A stretch of DNA of 64,000 nt. Source: Actinomadura xylanilytica (GTDB lineage: Bacteria > Actinomycetota > Actinomycetes > Streptosporangiales > Streptosporangiaceae). The stretch covers positions 120,148-184,147 of the forward strand of contig NZ_JASNWE010000007.1 of NCBI RefSeq assembly GCF_030283145.1. The letters are read 5' to 3'. This document shows positions 15,830-23,900 of the stretch, in pieces. Made by a program: the position numbers and the translations under genes. Position 1 is the first letter of the stretch. Each line of letters begins with the position of its first letter. The notes below the pieces were generated by a model. The model was not told the origin of the DNA, did no database searches, and saw only the letters and a list, made by a program, of their open reading frames with translations.

Positions 15830-17311
15830 ATGCGGGTCCACGCGCTGCGCCGGCCCTTCTCGCGCCGGACCCTGCGCACCCGGGTGACGGCCACCGCGAC
15901 GCTGATCGTGGGGCTCCTGCTGGCGGTCGGGGTCGTCGCCTTCTACCTGGTGATCCGCAAGACGGTGTACGACGGCCTGCGCGAGCGGGGCGACCTGGTG
16001 GCCGCCGACCTGGCCGAGATCGCGCGCGAGTCCGAGGTGATCGGCACGCTGCCGGTCCGGGACGTCGACTTCCCCCTGCTCCAGATCGTCGACGGCTCGG
16101 GCCGGGTGCTCGCCTCGAGCAGCGCGCTGACCGGGCAGGAGGCGCTGCGCGTCCGCGTCCCCGGCGTTCCCGGACGGCCCGTGACCTCGGACGCCGACAT
16201 CCCCGGAGTGGCCCGCTCCGCCTACGTGGTGACGCTCCGGGTGCAGACCCGCGCGGGACCGCGGATCGTGCACGCCGGCGCGCCGCTCAACGCGCTGACC
16301 GAGAGCAGGGGCGCGTTCATCGGCTACCTCGCGCTCGTGGTCGTGCTGGCCACGGGCGCGATGGCCTGGATCGTCTGGCGGGCGGTGCGGCGGGCGCTGC
16401 GCCCCGTCGGGGTGATGAGCGCCGAGCTCGCCGAGATCACCGGAGGCCGGCCGGACCGCCGGGTGACCGTCCCGGACTCCCATGACGAGATCAACGGGCT
16501 GGCCGAGTCGGTGAACCTGACGCTGCACCGGCTGGAGGCGCTCGTGGAGCGGCATCTCGCGTTCGTCGCCGACGCCTCGCACGAGCTGCGCAGCCCGCTC
16601 ACCGGGCTGCGCACCCAACTGGAGGCGGCCCTCGAGCACCCCGCCGATGAGGACTGGCCGGATGTGGCGCGGGCGGCGCTGGGCGACGCCGACCGGTTGC
16701 AGCGGATCGTCTCGGACCTGCTGCTGCTGGCCAGGCTGGACGCGCACGTGCCGGCCGACCGCGAGCGGGTGGACCTCGGCGCGCTCGCCCGCGAGGAGGC
16801 CGCCCGCGGGGGACGGCGGGTGCCGGTCACGACCCGGGCGGACGACGGGGTGGTGGTGCTCGGCACCCGTCCCCACCTGGTCAGGGTGCTCACCAACCTG
16901 CTCGACAACGCCGCACGGCACGCGCGTTCCGAGGTGCGGGTGACCGTCACGGCCGAGGGGCGGGAGGCGGTGCTGGAGGTGACCGACGACGGTTCGGGCA
17001 TTGCGCCGGAGGACCGGGAGCGGATCTTCCAGCGCTTCCAGCGGTTGTCGGAGGGCCGCGAGCGGGACCGTGCCGGGAGCGGGCTCGGCCTGCCCATCTC
17101 CCGTGACATCGCGATCGAGCACGGGGGCGCCCTCGTCGCCGCCGAGCCCGCCGAGCCCGCCGAGCCCGCCGAGCCCGCCGAGCCCGCCGAGCCCGGCGGG
17201 GGCGAGCCTGGCGGTGGTGGTGCGGGCGCAGGTGGTGCGGGCGCAGGGGGTGCGCGGCTCGTGTTGCGGCTCCCCTTGTCCGGCGCGGACAAAACCCGCC
17301 GCCCGGATTGA
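15830..17311 (+). CDS. Sensor histidine kinase without an adjacent response regulator
   Basis: A 493-residue membrane kinase. TM1 lies at about 22-43, an extracytoplasmic domain of about 115 residues follows, then TM2 at 162-183 and a HAMP linker. The HisKA box VADASHELRSPLTGL has the phospho-acceptor H251. The HATPase domain has NLLDNAARHA (N box), DDGSGIAPEDRERIF (G1) and GSGLGLPIS (G2). After G2 it carries an odd insert of six Ala-Glu-Pro repeats (residues 438-455) and a Gly/Ala-rich stretch before the last strand LVLRLPL. The ATG at 15830 follows GGGGAGGGG; an ATG at 15803 is less likely. Neither neighbour is a response regulator, unlike most OmpR-type pairs. Confidence 0.92.
   Translation: MRVHALRRPFSRRTLRTRVTATATLIVGLLLAVGVVAFYLVIRKTVYDGLRERGDLVAADLAEIARESEVIGTLPVRDVDFPLLQIVDGSGRVLASSSALTGQEALRVRVPGVPGRPVTSDADIPGVARSAYVVTLRVQTRAGPRIVHAGAPLNALTESRGAFIGYLALVVVLATGAMAWIVWRAVRRALRPVGVMSAELAEITGGRPDRRVTVPDSHDEINGLAESVNLTLHRLEALVERHLAFVADASHELRSPLTGLRTQLEAALEHPADEDWPDVARAALGDADRLQRIVSDLLLLARLDAHVPADRERVDLGALAREEAARGGRRVPVTTRADDGVVVLGTRPHLVRVLTNLLDNAARHARSEVRVTVTAEGREAVLEVTDDGSGIAPEDRERIFQRFQRLSEGRERDRAGSGLGLPISRDIAIEHGGALVAAEPAEPAEPAEPAEPAEPGGGEPGGGGAGAGGAGAGGARLVLRLPLSGADKTRRPD
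17141..17194 (+). repeat. Six perfect tandem 9-bp repeats inside the kinase gene
   Basis: GCCGAGCCC is repeated six times without interruption, encoding (AEP)6 within the ATPase domain between the G2 box and the last strand. Being a multiple of three, copy-number change would keep the frame, so the linker length may vary between strains. Confidence 0.95.
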
Positions 17312-17340
17312 AGATGAGAAGTATTCACTTTTACTGCGCG

Positions 17341-17357
17341 TCGTGATCTGATCACGA
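17341..17357. promoter_or_regulatory. Perfect 8-1-8 palindrome upstream of the secreted hydrolase
   Basis: TCGTGATC-T-GATCACGA is a perfect dyad in the 84-nt gap between the kinase stop and the ATG at 17396. An AT-richer stretch (AGTATTCACTTTTACTG) precedes it. The short symmetric form suits a dimeric repressor operator; it could also end kinase transcription. Confidence 0.45.
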
Positions 17358-17395
17358 GTGTCCGGACCCCCGTCCCCCCGTCCCCAGAGGTACGC

Positions 17396-19090
17396 ATGTC
17401 CCCTCCACGCCCCCTTCTCCGCCCCGTGCTGGCCGCGCTGGCACTCGGCGTGCTCGGCGCCGCGCTGCTGGCCCCGTCCGAGTCCGCGACCGCCTCCGCC
17501 TCCGCCTCCGCTCCCGCGCCCGCCTCCCGGGCCGCCTCCGCCGTGCCCGAGCCCGACACCGGCGCGTCCGGGAAGCCCTTCACCGGCACCACCGCGAACG
17601 GCCAGGTCCGCGGATATGTCGACGCGCACAGCCACCTGATGTCGTACGAGGGGTTCGGCGGTTCGCTCATGTGCGGCAAACCGTTCGACGAGGGCGGCGT
17701 CGCGGCCGCTCTGACCGACTGCCCCGACCACGAGCCGTACGGCCTGCCCGCCTGGTTCGAGAACTTCACCCGGAAGGGCGTCCCGGTCGGCACCCATGAC
17801 ACCAAGGGCTGGCCGACCTTCAAGGACTGGCCCGCCAACGACTCGTTCACCCACCAGCAGACGTACTACAAGTGGGTCGAGCGGTCCTGGCGCGCCGGGC
17901 AGCGGGTCCTGGTCAACCAGCTCGTGGCCAACCGCACCCTGTGTGAGATCTACCCGCTGAAGAAGAACTCCTGCGACGAGATGGACACCATCCGGTTGCA
18001 GGCGCAGCGGACCCGCGAGCTCCAGGACTACGTCGACCGCCAGAACGGCGGACCCGGCAAGGGCTGGTTCCGGATCGTCGGCGGCCCGGACGAGGCCCGC
18101 AAGGTGATCGAGGCCGGCAAGCTCGCCGTCGTCCTCGGGATCGAGACCTCCGAGCCGTTCGGCTGCCGGCAGGTCCTCGGCGCGCCGCAGTGCGGCAAGG
18201 AGCAGATCGACAAGGGGCTCGACGAGGTCAAGAAGCTCGGCGTCAGCTCGATGTTCCTGTGCCACAAGTTCGACAACGCGCTGTGCGGCGTGCGGTACGA
18301 CCAGGGCACGACCGGCGTCATCATGAACCTCGGCAACTTCGTCGGGTCCGGCCGGTTCTGGCAGGCCGAGACGTGCACCGGGGCCGCGCACGACAACCCG
18401 ATCCAGCCGGCCGGCGCGCTCGGCGACCTGCTCGCGGGGCCGCTGCGCGACCTGCGCCTGGCCGGGATCACGCTGCCGATCTATCCGAGCGCGCCGCACT
18501 GCAACGTCAACGGGCTCACCGACCTCGGCGCGTACGCGCTCCAGGGCATGGTCAAGCGGAAGATGATCGTCGAGCTGGACCATATGAGCGTCAAGGCCGT
18601 TGACCAGTCCCTCGGCCTGCTGGAGAAGGCGAAGTACTCGGGCGTCATGTCCTCGCACAGCTGGACCGACCAGAACTACATGCGCCGCATCTACGGCCTC
18701 GGCGGCATGGTCAACGCGTACGGCAGCGCCGCGGACTCGTTCGTCGCGGAATGGCGTGAGACCAAGAAGCTCCGCGACGACCGCTTCGTCTTCGGGTACG
18801 GCTACGGGCTCGACGCGAACGGGATGGGCCCGCTGCCCGCGCCGCGCAAGGGCAACGCCGGCAACAAGCTGGCCTACCCCTACACCTCGCCGATCGACCC
18901 GGGGGTCACCCTGGACCGGCAGCGCACCGGCCAGCGGACCTGGGACCTCAACACCGACGGTGTGGCGAACTACGGGCTGGTCCCCGACTGGATCGCCGAC
19001 ATGCGCAACATCGCCGGTCGCGAGATCACCGACGACATGGCGCGGGGCGCCGAGGCGTACCTGGAGATGTGGAGCCGCGCCAGAACCTGA
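17396..19090 (+). CDS. Secreted TIM-barrel metal-dependent hydrolase (amidohydrolase/membrane dipeptidase-like)
   Basis: A 564-residue exported protein. Residues 1-31 form a Sec signal peptide (RPLLRP, hydrophobic core, ending ALLAPSESA), followed by an Ala/Ser/Pro linker. The mature part begins with YVDAHSHLMS (about 74-83), whose HxH is the first metal-binding strand of amidohydrolases. Later elements are VLGIETSEPFGC, MIVELDHMS and GVMSSHSW, consistent with further metal ligands at barrel strand ends. Several cysteines suggest disulphides. The substrate is unknown; dipeptides or lactones are possible. It is monocistronic, with a palindrome before it and a strong hairpin 8 nt after its stop. 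Confidence 0.72.
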   Translation: MSPPRPLLRPVLAALALGVLGAALLAPSESATASASASAPAPASRAASAVPEPDTGASGKPFTGTTANGQVRGYVDAHSHLMSYEGFGGSLMCGKPFDEGGVAAALTDCPDHEPYGLPAWFENFTRKGVPVGTHDTKGWPTFKDWPANDSFTHQQTYYKWVERSWRAGQRVLVNQLVANRTLCEIYPLKKNSCDEMDTIRLQAQRTRELQDYVDRQNGGPGKGWFRIVGGPDEARKVIEAGKLAVVLGIETSEPFGCRQVLGAPQCGKEQIDKGLDEVKKLGVSSMFLCHKFDNALCGVRYDQGTTGVIMNLGNFVGSGRFWQAETCTGAAHDNPIQPAGALGDLLAGPLRDLRLAGITLPIYPSAPHCNVNGLTDLGAYALQGMVKRKMIVELDHMSVKAVDQSLGLLEKAKYSGVMSSHSWTDQNYMRRIYGLGGMVNAYGSAADSFVAEWRETKKLRDDRFVFGYGYGLDANGMGPLPAPRKGNAGNKLAYPYTSPIDPGVTLDRQRTGQRTWDLNTDGVANYGLVPDWIADMRNIAGREITDDMARGAEAYLEMWSRART

Positions 19091-19097
19091 CCGGCAT

Positions 19098-19129
19098 GCG
19101 CCCTGGGGCCGGGCCCGGCCTCAGGGCGC
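19098..19129 (+). terminator. Terminator hairpin after the secreted hydrolase
   Basis: A 32-nt near-perfect dyad, with arms starting GCGCCCTG and ending CAGGGCGC and a GGCCGGGCCCGGCC centre. The only internal non-Watson-Crick pair is G-U. It begins 8 nt past the stop codon. Confidence 0.8.
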
Positions 19130-19242
19130 CCGTCTCGACACCGAGCCGTCCTGGGCGGCCCCGTGCTGGGGCCGCTCATGTCGGAGAGGTGCGGGCCCTG
19201 CGAGGATGACGATTCCGGTCAGCTTCGCCTGGAGGGAGCCGC

Positions 19243-20745
19243 GTGTCGGAACGGGTCGGGGCGCGCGGGCTACTGCGCCACGTGCTGGACGCGGACGCAT
19301 GGACGTCCTGGGACACCGCTCCCATCGAGGTCGCCGCCCCAGGCTCGGCGTACGCGGCGGAGCTGGCGACCGCCCGGCGGCGCAGTGGCTGCGACGAGGC
19401 CGTCATCACCGGCGAAGGGCTCCTGCGCGGTCGCCGGGTGGCGTTCGTGGTGTCGGAGTTCGGCTTCCTCGCCGGATCGATCGGCCTGGCCACCGCCGAA
19501 CGCGTCGTCGCCGCGATCGAACGCGCCACCGCCGAACGCCTCCCGCTGCTCGCCGCCCCGTCGTCCGGCGGGACGCGTATGCAGGAGGGCACGGCGGCGT
19601 TCGTGCAGATGGCGCGGATCACCGCCGCCGTGATGGCGCACCGCGCCGCGGGCCTGCCCTACCTCGTGTATCTGAGGCATCCCACCACTGGCGGGGTCTT
19701 CGCCTCTTGGGGGTCGCTCGGTCACGTCACGGCCGCTGAGCCTGGTGCACTGATCGGGTTCCTAGGGCCCCGCGTCTACGAGGGCCTCTGCGGGGAGCCA
19801 TTCCCTTCCGGTGTGCAGGTGGCGGAGAACCTCGCGGCCAAGGGCCTGGTGGACGCGGTAGTCGGCATAGACGACCTGACCGATATCGCCGCCGACACCC
19901 TGGACGTGCTCTGCGCCCGTACGCCGACCGGGCCCGCCCAAGCAGCCCCGTCAGCCGTTCCGACTTCCCCGCCTCCTGCGGTCGCCATCGCGGGGGCGTC
20001 CGCATGGGACTCCATCCAGCGTTCGCGCCGTCCGGACCGGCCCGGCGTCCGGGAACTGCTCCGCTATGGCGCGACCAGCGTGACGCCTCTGTCCGGGACC
20101 GGCCAGGGGGAGGCGGAGCCCGGCCTCCTGCTCGCCCTGGCCCGCTTCGGCTCCATGCCGTGCGTGCTGGTCGGCCAGGACAGGCGGAGCCAGCGGACGG
20201 GCCATCCCCTCGGCCCGGCCGGGCTGCGGGTCGCCAGGCGCGGCATGCGGCTGGCCGCCGAACTGCACCTCCCGCTCGTCACCGTCGTCGACACCCCTGG
20301 CGCGGTGCTGTCGGCCGAAGCGGAGGAGGGCGGGCTGGCAGGGGAGATCGCCCGCTGCCTGGCCGACCTGATGACGCTGGCCGCGCCCACCCTGTGCCTG
20401 CTCCTCGGCGAGGGCACCGGCGGCGCCGCGCTCGCCCTGCTGCCCGCCGACCGCGTCCTCGCCGCGCGGCACGCCTGGCTGTCGCCGCTGCCTCCCGAGG
20501 GCGCCTCGGTCATCGTGCACCGCACTCCGGACCGCGCCGCGGAGATGGCCGGCTCCCAAGGGGTACGGTCGGAGGACCTCCTCCGCGACGGAATCGCCGA
20601 CGCCCTCGTCGACGAGCGGCCCGACGCGGCCGACGAGCCCGAGGCGTTCTGCCTGCGGGCCGCCGCCGCCGTGGAGGCGGCCCTCTCCGCCCTGCCCGCC
20701 CCCGACCCGGCCCGCCGTGATCGTTTCGGTCGCTCCGGCCTTTGA
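19243..20745 (+). CDS. Biotin-dependent carboxyltransferase with fused beta and alpha halves
   Basis: A 500-residue protein with two crotonase-like carboxyltransferase domains. The N-terminal half (about 1-235) resembles the beta (AccD) domain: GRRVAFVVSEFGFLAGSIG, SSGGTRMQEGTAAFVQMA and LRHPTTGGVFASWGSLG. A Pro/Ala-rich linker leads to an alpha (AccA)-like half (about 260-490) with PLVTVVDTPGAVLSAEAEEGG and GEGTGGAALALLPADRVLA. It should transfer carboxyl from carboxybiotin to an acyl-CoA, most simply acetyl-CoA. No biotin carboxylase or BCCP gene is nearby, so partners must come from elsewhere. The zinc finger of bacterial AccD is not seen. The GTG at 19243 follows GGAGGGAGCC. The amidotransferase gene follows after 14 nt. 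Confidence 0.88.
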   Translation: MSERVGARGLLRHVLDADAWTSWDTAPIEVAAPGSAYAAELATARRRSGCDEAVITGEGLLRGRRVAFVVSEFGFLAGSIGLATAERVVAAIERATAERLPLLAAPSSGGTRMQEGTAAFVQMARITAAVMAHRAAGLPYLVYLRHPTTGGVFASWGSLGHVTAAEPGALIGFLGPRVYEGLCGEPFPSGVQVAENLAAKGLVDAVVGIDDLTDIAADTLDVLCARTPTGPAQAAPSAVPTSPPPAVAIAGASAWDSIQRSRRPDRPGVRELLRYGATSVTPLSGTGQGEAEPGLLLALARFGSMPCVLVGQDRRSQRTGHPLGPAGLRVARRGMRLAAELHLPLVTVVDTPGAVLSAEAEEGGLAGEIARCLADLMTLAAPTLCLLLGEGTGGAALALLPADRVLAARHAWLSPLPPEGASVIVHRTPDRAAEMAGSQGVRSEDLLRDGIADALVDERPDAADEPEAFCLRAAAAVEAALSALPAPDPARRDRFGRSGL

Positions 20746-20759
20746 CCCGGGAGGTCCCC

Positions 20760-21488
20760 GTGCGCGCCCTGCTGATCCAGCACGACGCCCAGTCGCCGAC
20801 CGGCCCGGTCGGCGAACGGCTCGTCCATCACGGCTACACACTGTCGGAACTGCTCGTCGTCCCGCCGGAGCGGCAGCGGGACCCGTCGGTCGAAGGCGTG
20901 TTCCCGGACCCCGGCGCCGCGGACCTCATCGTCGCGATGGGCGCCCCCTGGTCGGTGGACGACGTGGCGCTGATCGGCCCGTGGATCACCCCCGAGCTGG
21001 CCTTCCTCGCCGGCGCGCATGCCGCCGGGGTGCCCGTCCTCGGCATCTGCTTCGGCGGGCAGGCCCTGGCCACCGCCCTCGGCGGCGGTGTCGAGCGCGC
21101 CCCGCGGCCCGAGCTCGGCTGGACCCGGGTCGAGACCGACGAGCCGTCCCTGGTCGGGCCGGGCCCGTGGTTCCAGTTCCACTTCGACCGCTGGATCCTG
21201 CCGCCCGGCGTCCGCGAGATCGCCCGCAACGAGGCGTGCTCCCAGGCGTTCGTGTCCGGCCGCTCGATGGGCGTGCAGTTCCACCCCGAGATCACCCTCG
21301 CCGAACTCGACCTCTGGCTCGCCCACGGCGGCGAGGCCCCGCTGCGCGGCGCGGGCCGCGACCCCGAGGCCGTCCGCGCGGAGGTCCGCCGCGGCGAGCC
21401 GGCCTCCGTCCGCCGCACCCACGCCCTGATCGACGCCTACCTGAGCCGCGTCGCCTCGGCGGAGGCCACGCCGCCCACCGTCCGTTGA
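20760..21488 (+). CDS. Class I glutamine amidotransferase-like protein
   Basis: A 242-residue protein resembling stand-alone GMP-synthase-type amidotransferase domains. The nucleophile C97 lies in GICFGGQALA, and the His-Glu pair H175/E177 in QFHPEIT completes the triad. LGWTRVETDE precedes the second half. Stand-alone members hydrolyse glutamine or gamma-glutamyl compounds; the acceptor is unknown. GTG at 20760 follows GGGAGG, 14 nt after the carboxyltransferase stop, so the two are probably one operon. Confidence 0.87.
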   Translation: MRALLIQHDAQSPTGPVGERLVHHGYTLSELLVVPPERQRDPSVEGVFPDPGAADLIVAMGAPWSVDDVALIGPWITPELAFLAGAHAAGVPVLGICFGGQALATALGGGVERAPRPELGWTRVETDEPSLVGPGPWFQFHFDRWILPPGVREIARNEACSQAFVSGRSMGVQFHPEITLAELDLWLAHGGEAPLRGAGRDPEAVRAEVRRGEPASVRRTHALIDAYLSRVASAEATPPTVR

Positions 21489-21524
21489 CAGTCCCGTTCG
21501 CCGCCGACGGCGTCGGGCTCGGCG

Positions 21525-21977
21525 TCAGGTGGTCAGATCGGCCAGAGGCCCGCGCCCGCGCGCGAGCCCGTGCCAGGCGATAGGGGCGAACGACGCCGCC
21601 ACCACCGCGCAGGCCGCGACCGACAGGTACAGTCCGGCGGCGGGTTCCAGGTCGTTGTGCTCTCCGAGGGCCGCCCACAGCCGAACCTGAAGGACCAGCG
21701 TGAGCACGGACGCGCTGGAGGCGACGGCCGCGGGCAGCCAGGCCGGCCGGAGCATCGTGGACACCGCCGCCGCGAGAGTCAGCCCCAGTGCCAAGGTGAG
21801 GCCGCCGGTCGGGACGATGCCGGGCAGCCCGCCCCAGGGACGGAACCCGCTGCCCTGCGCGCCCGGGAAGGTGGCCCAGGGCATCAGCGACCCGACGAAC
21901 AGCAGGACCTGGGCGGCCAGGCCGCTCACCATGACGTTGACGCGGAACCGGACGTCCGCCACGTTGTCGACGCTCAC
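21525..21977 (-). CDS. Small four-helix membrane protein of unknown function
   Basis: A 150-residue protein with four hydrophobic segments (about 15-35, 55-75, 80-100 and 112-132). The GTG at 21977 has GGAGGAG upstream at good spacing. The first loop contains PWATFPGAQGSGF. I do not recognise a family; short actinomycete membrane proteins with a PWA motif after the first helix are common. Confidence 0.7.
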   Translation of the reverse strand: MSVDNVADVRFRVNVMVSGLAAQVLLFVGSLMPWATFPGAQGSGFRPWGGLPGIVPTGGLTLALGLTLAAAVSTMLRPAWLPAAVASSASVLTLVLQVRLWAALGEHNDLEPAAGLYLSVAACAVVAASFAPIAWHGLARGRGPLADLTT

Positions 21978-22145
21978 TGCGCTCCTCCACCTCGCCGCAC
22001 TGGGGCCGCCGCGATGGGCGGCCCGCGGGTCCGAACGGCGGGCGGGGACCGCCGGGCCGGCCAGGGCCTCCCAGCCGTGGTGAAGGTATTCAGGGCGCCT
22101 ATCTCCCCTGTATTCCTTTGTTATCGCCGTTGAGGACGGGGGCGG

Positions 22146-23222
22146 TCAGATGCCGTCGACCGAGGCGATGGTGAACGGCGTCTCCGGAGTGCCGGGTCCC
22201 ATCGGCCCGCCCTTGTCGAACTGCGAACGGACCACGTAGAGGGTCCCGTTCCGGCGCACCAGGGTCGTCGGGAGCTTCAGCGCCTTGTCGGTCACCCTCT
22301 GCTCTTCGCGCGCCACGAGGCCGTTCGCGGTGACCTTCCACCGGCTGATCTGGTTCGCCACGTTGTGCACGACCCAGAGCCTGCCGTGCTGGAGTTCGAG
22401 GCCGTCGGCGTTCAGCATGTCACCGCCCTTCGAGGCGACCTTGCGGATCGCGCCCGTGTGAATGTCCAGGCGGTAGAGGACGCCGCCGGTCATGTCCGCT
22501 GTGAGCAGGTAGCGGCCGGACGGGTCCGCGACGATCCCGTTGAGGCCGCTGGCGCCGGGGGCGGGCGGCTCGGGGGCGTCGTCCAGGTCGAAGCGGGGCG
22601 TGAGCCCGGCCCTCCCGCCGTCGGCCTCGGCCTTTGCCAGGTCGCGTGGAGTGACGCGGTAGACCACGGCGCGGGTGCTGTCGGTCAGGTAGGCCGCGCC
22701 GTCCGGGGCGATGGCGACGTCGTTGACGAAGGTCTCGCCGCTACCGGTGACGGTGAACTGGGCGAGCAGCCGTCGGCTGCTCGCGTCGTAGACCGACACC
22801 CCGGCGGTGGAATCGATCACCCAGAGCCGGCCGGCGCGGTCGACCTTCAGGCCGTTGGCGGTGCGGCGCCCGTCCGCGCCCGCAGGAAGGAACACCTCGG
22901 CGACCCGGTGGCCCGGCGTCGTCTTGAAGACGGTGCCGTCGGCGTAGGACGCGGCGTAGAGGTCCCCGGTCCGTGGGTCGGCGGCGATGCCCTCGGGATA
23001 GACCCGCTCGCCGGGCAGTTCATAAGCCGGAGCCACTCGGACCGCCGACCGGACGCCCGCCGCCCGGTCGGCGGGCGCGTGCCGGGTGGGCGCGCGGTGG
23101 GCGGTGGCGTGGTGAGCGGTCGCGGGTGCTCCGGCGGCCTGCGCGGCCGAGGCGAGGGGCAGGACGGTGGCCAGCGCCGTGACCGCCGCGGCGATCGAGG
23201 GGTGCGTGAGAAGGCGGGACAT
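22146..23222 (-). CDS. Secreted SMP-30/gluconolactonase-like beta-propeller protein
   Basis: A 358-residue protein with a Sec signal peptide (residues 1-29, ending SAAQAAGA), a His/Ala-rich linker, and a six-bladed propeller of the SMP-30/strictosidine-synthase-like type: YPEGIAADPRTGDLYAAS, NGLKVDRAGRLWVIDS, VNDVAIAPDGAAYLTDS, LNGIVADPSGRYLLTAD and NADGLELQHGRLWVVHN. These blades carry the Asn/Asp/Glu positions that hold a divalent metal in lactonases. The substrate is unknown. A MarR regulator is transcribed divergently from the same 114-nt gap with strong dyads, so MarR control is likely. Confidence 0.83.
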   Translation of the reverse strand: MSRLLTHPSIAAAVTALATVLPLASAAQAAGAPATAHHATAHRAPTRHAPADRAAGVRSAVRVAPAYELPGERVYPEGIAADPRTGDLYAASYADGTVFKTTPGHRVAEVFLPAGADGRRTANGLKVDRAGRLWVIDSTAGVSVYDASSRRLLAQFTVTGSGETFVNDVAIAPDGAAYLTDSTRAVVYRVTPRDLAKAEADGGRAGLTPRFDLDDAPEPPAPGASGLNGIVADPSGRYLLTADMTGGVLYRLDIHTGAIRKVASKGGDMLNADGLELQHGRLWVVHNVANQISRWKVTANGLVAREEQRVTDKALKLPTTLVRRNGTLYVVRSQFDKGGPMGPGTPETPFTIASVDGI

Positions 23223-23244
23223 CGATGCCTCACTTCAGGGGAAG

Positions 23245-23294
23245 ATTAGAGTCGTCTCTTTGAGACGAGTACGAATATTAGTTAGAACTCTAAT
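23245..23294. promoter_or_regulatory. Operator region between SMP-30-like gene and marR
   Basis: Three nested dyads lie in the AT-rich divergent gap: ATTAGAGT (23245-23252) with exact complement ACTCTAAT (23287-23294); TCGTCTC-TTT-GAGACGA (23252-23268); and ATTAG-N8-CTAAT (23277-23294). TTAGA/TCTAA words of this kind are typical MarR sites. Confidence 0.65.
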
Positions 23295-23336
23295 GCTCGT
23301 CAAGGTCCGAAGAATGACGCCCGTTACCATGCGCAG

Positions 23337-23777
23337 ATGACGTCGATGCCCGTCTCCGAGCGGCTGGGGTCCCACCTCAAGCGTGCCGAGCAAGCACTCA
23401 ACGCGACCAAGCACGCGGTGCTGAAGCCGGCGGGGCTGACCGTCCCGCAGTACGCGGCGCTGCTGCACCTGTCGGAGAACCCCGGCATGTCGGCCGCCGC
23501 GCTGGCCAGGGCCTGCGGCGTCACCCCGCCGACCATCAACACCGTGCTGAAGAACCTTCAGGAGCGCGGGCTGATCGCGCGCACCCCGCACGAGTGGCAC
23601 CGCAACGTCTTGGAGACGCGGCTCACCGAGGCGGGGGCGCGGACCATGGCCGACGCCGACGCCTGCGCCGTCCGGGTCGAGCGCGGGCTCGCCGCCGAGT
23701 TCAGCGCCGAGGAACGGGAGGCGCTGATCGCCCTCCTGGGGCGCGCTGTGGACTTCCTCGACGCCACGCGTCCCTGA
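23337..23777 (+). CDS. MarR family transcriptional regulator
   Basis: A 146-residue winged-helix dimeric regulator. AALLHLSENPGMSAAALARACGVTPPTINTVLKNLQERGLIARTP is the helix-turn-helix with wing, flanked by dimerisation helices at both ends (LKRAEQALNATKHAVLK and the C-terminal ALIALLGRAVDFL). Members respond to phenolic or lipophilic ligands. Divergent placement and the shared palindromic gap indicate that it represses itself and the SMP-30-like gene. Confidence 0.92.
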   Translation: MTSMPVSERLGSHLKRAEQALNATKHAVLKPAGLTVPQYAALLHLSENPGMSAAALARACGVTPPTINTVLKNLQERGLIARTPHEWHRNVLETRLTEAGARTMADADACAVRVERGLAAEFSAEEREALIALLGRAVDFLDATRP

Positions 23778-23856
23778 ATCCCTGAGAGCGCCGCTGGGGC
23801 CGTCTCGGCGACGCGCCGGCCGACGTGGCGGGGCCGGGCCGGCCGGAAACGGCGAA

Positions 23857-23886
23857 GGGACCGGCCCCCAGGAGGAGACCGGTCCC
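23857..23886. terminator. Terminator hairpin between marR and the aldehyde dehydrogenase gene
   Basis: GGGACCGG (23857-23864) pairs with CCGGTCCC (23879-23886) around a 14-nt loop, between two convergent genes. Confidence 0.6.
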
Positions 23887-23900
23887 GTGATCGCGTGCTG

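Noticed and set aside
17141..17194. CRISPR array
   Set aside because: The 9-bp units are contiguous with no spacers and lie within a coding frame.
15641..18658. 1005-residue minus-strand frame opposite the kinase and secreted hydrolase
   Set aside because: Low-complexity His/Arg/Gly translation; both plus-strand genes have clear domains and starts.
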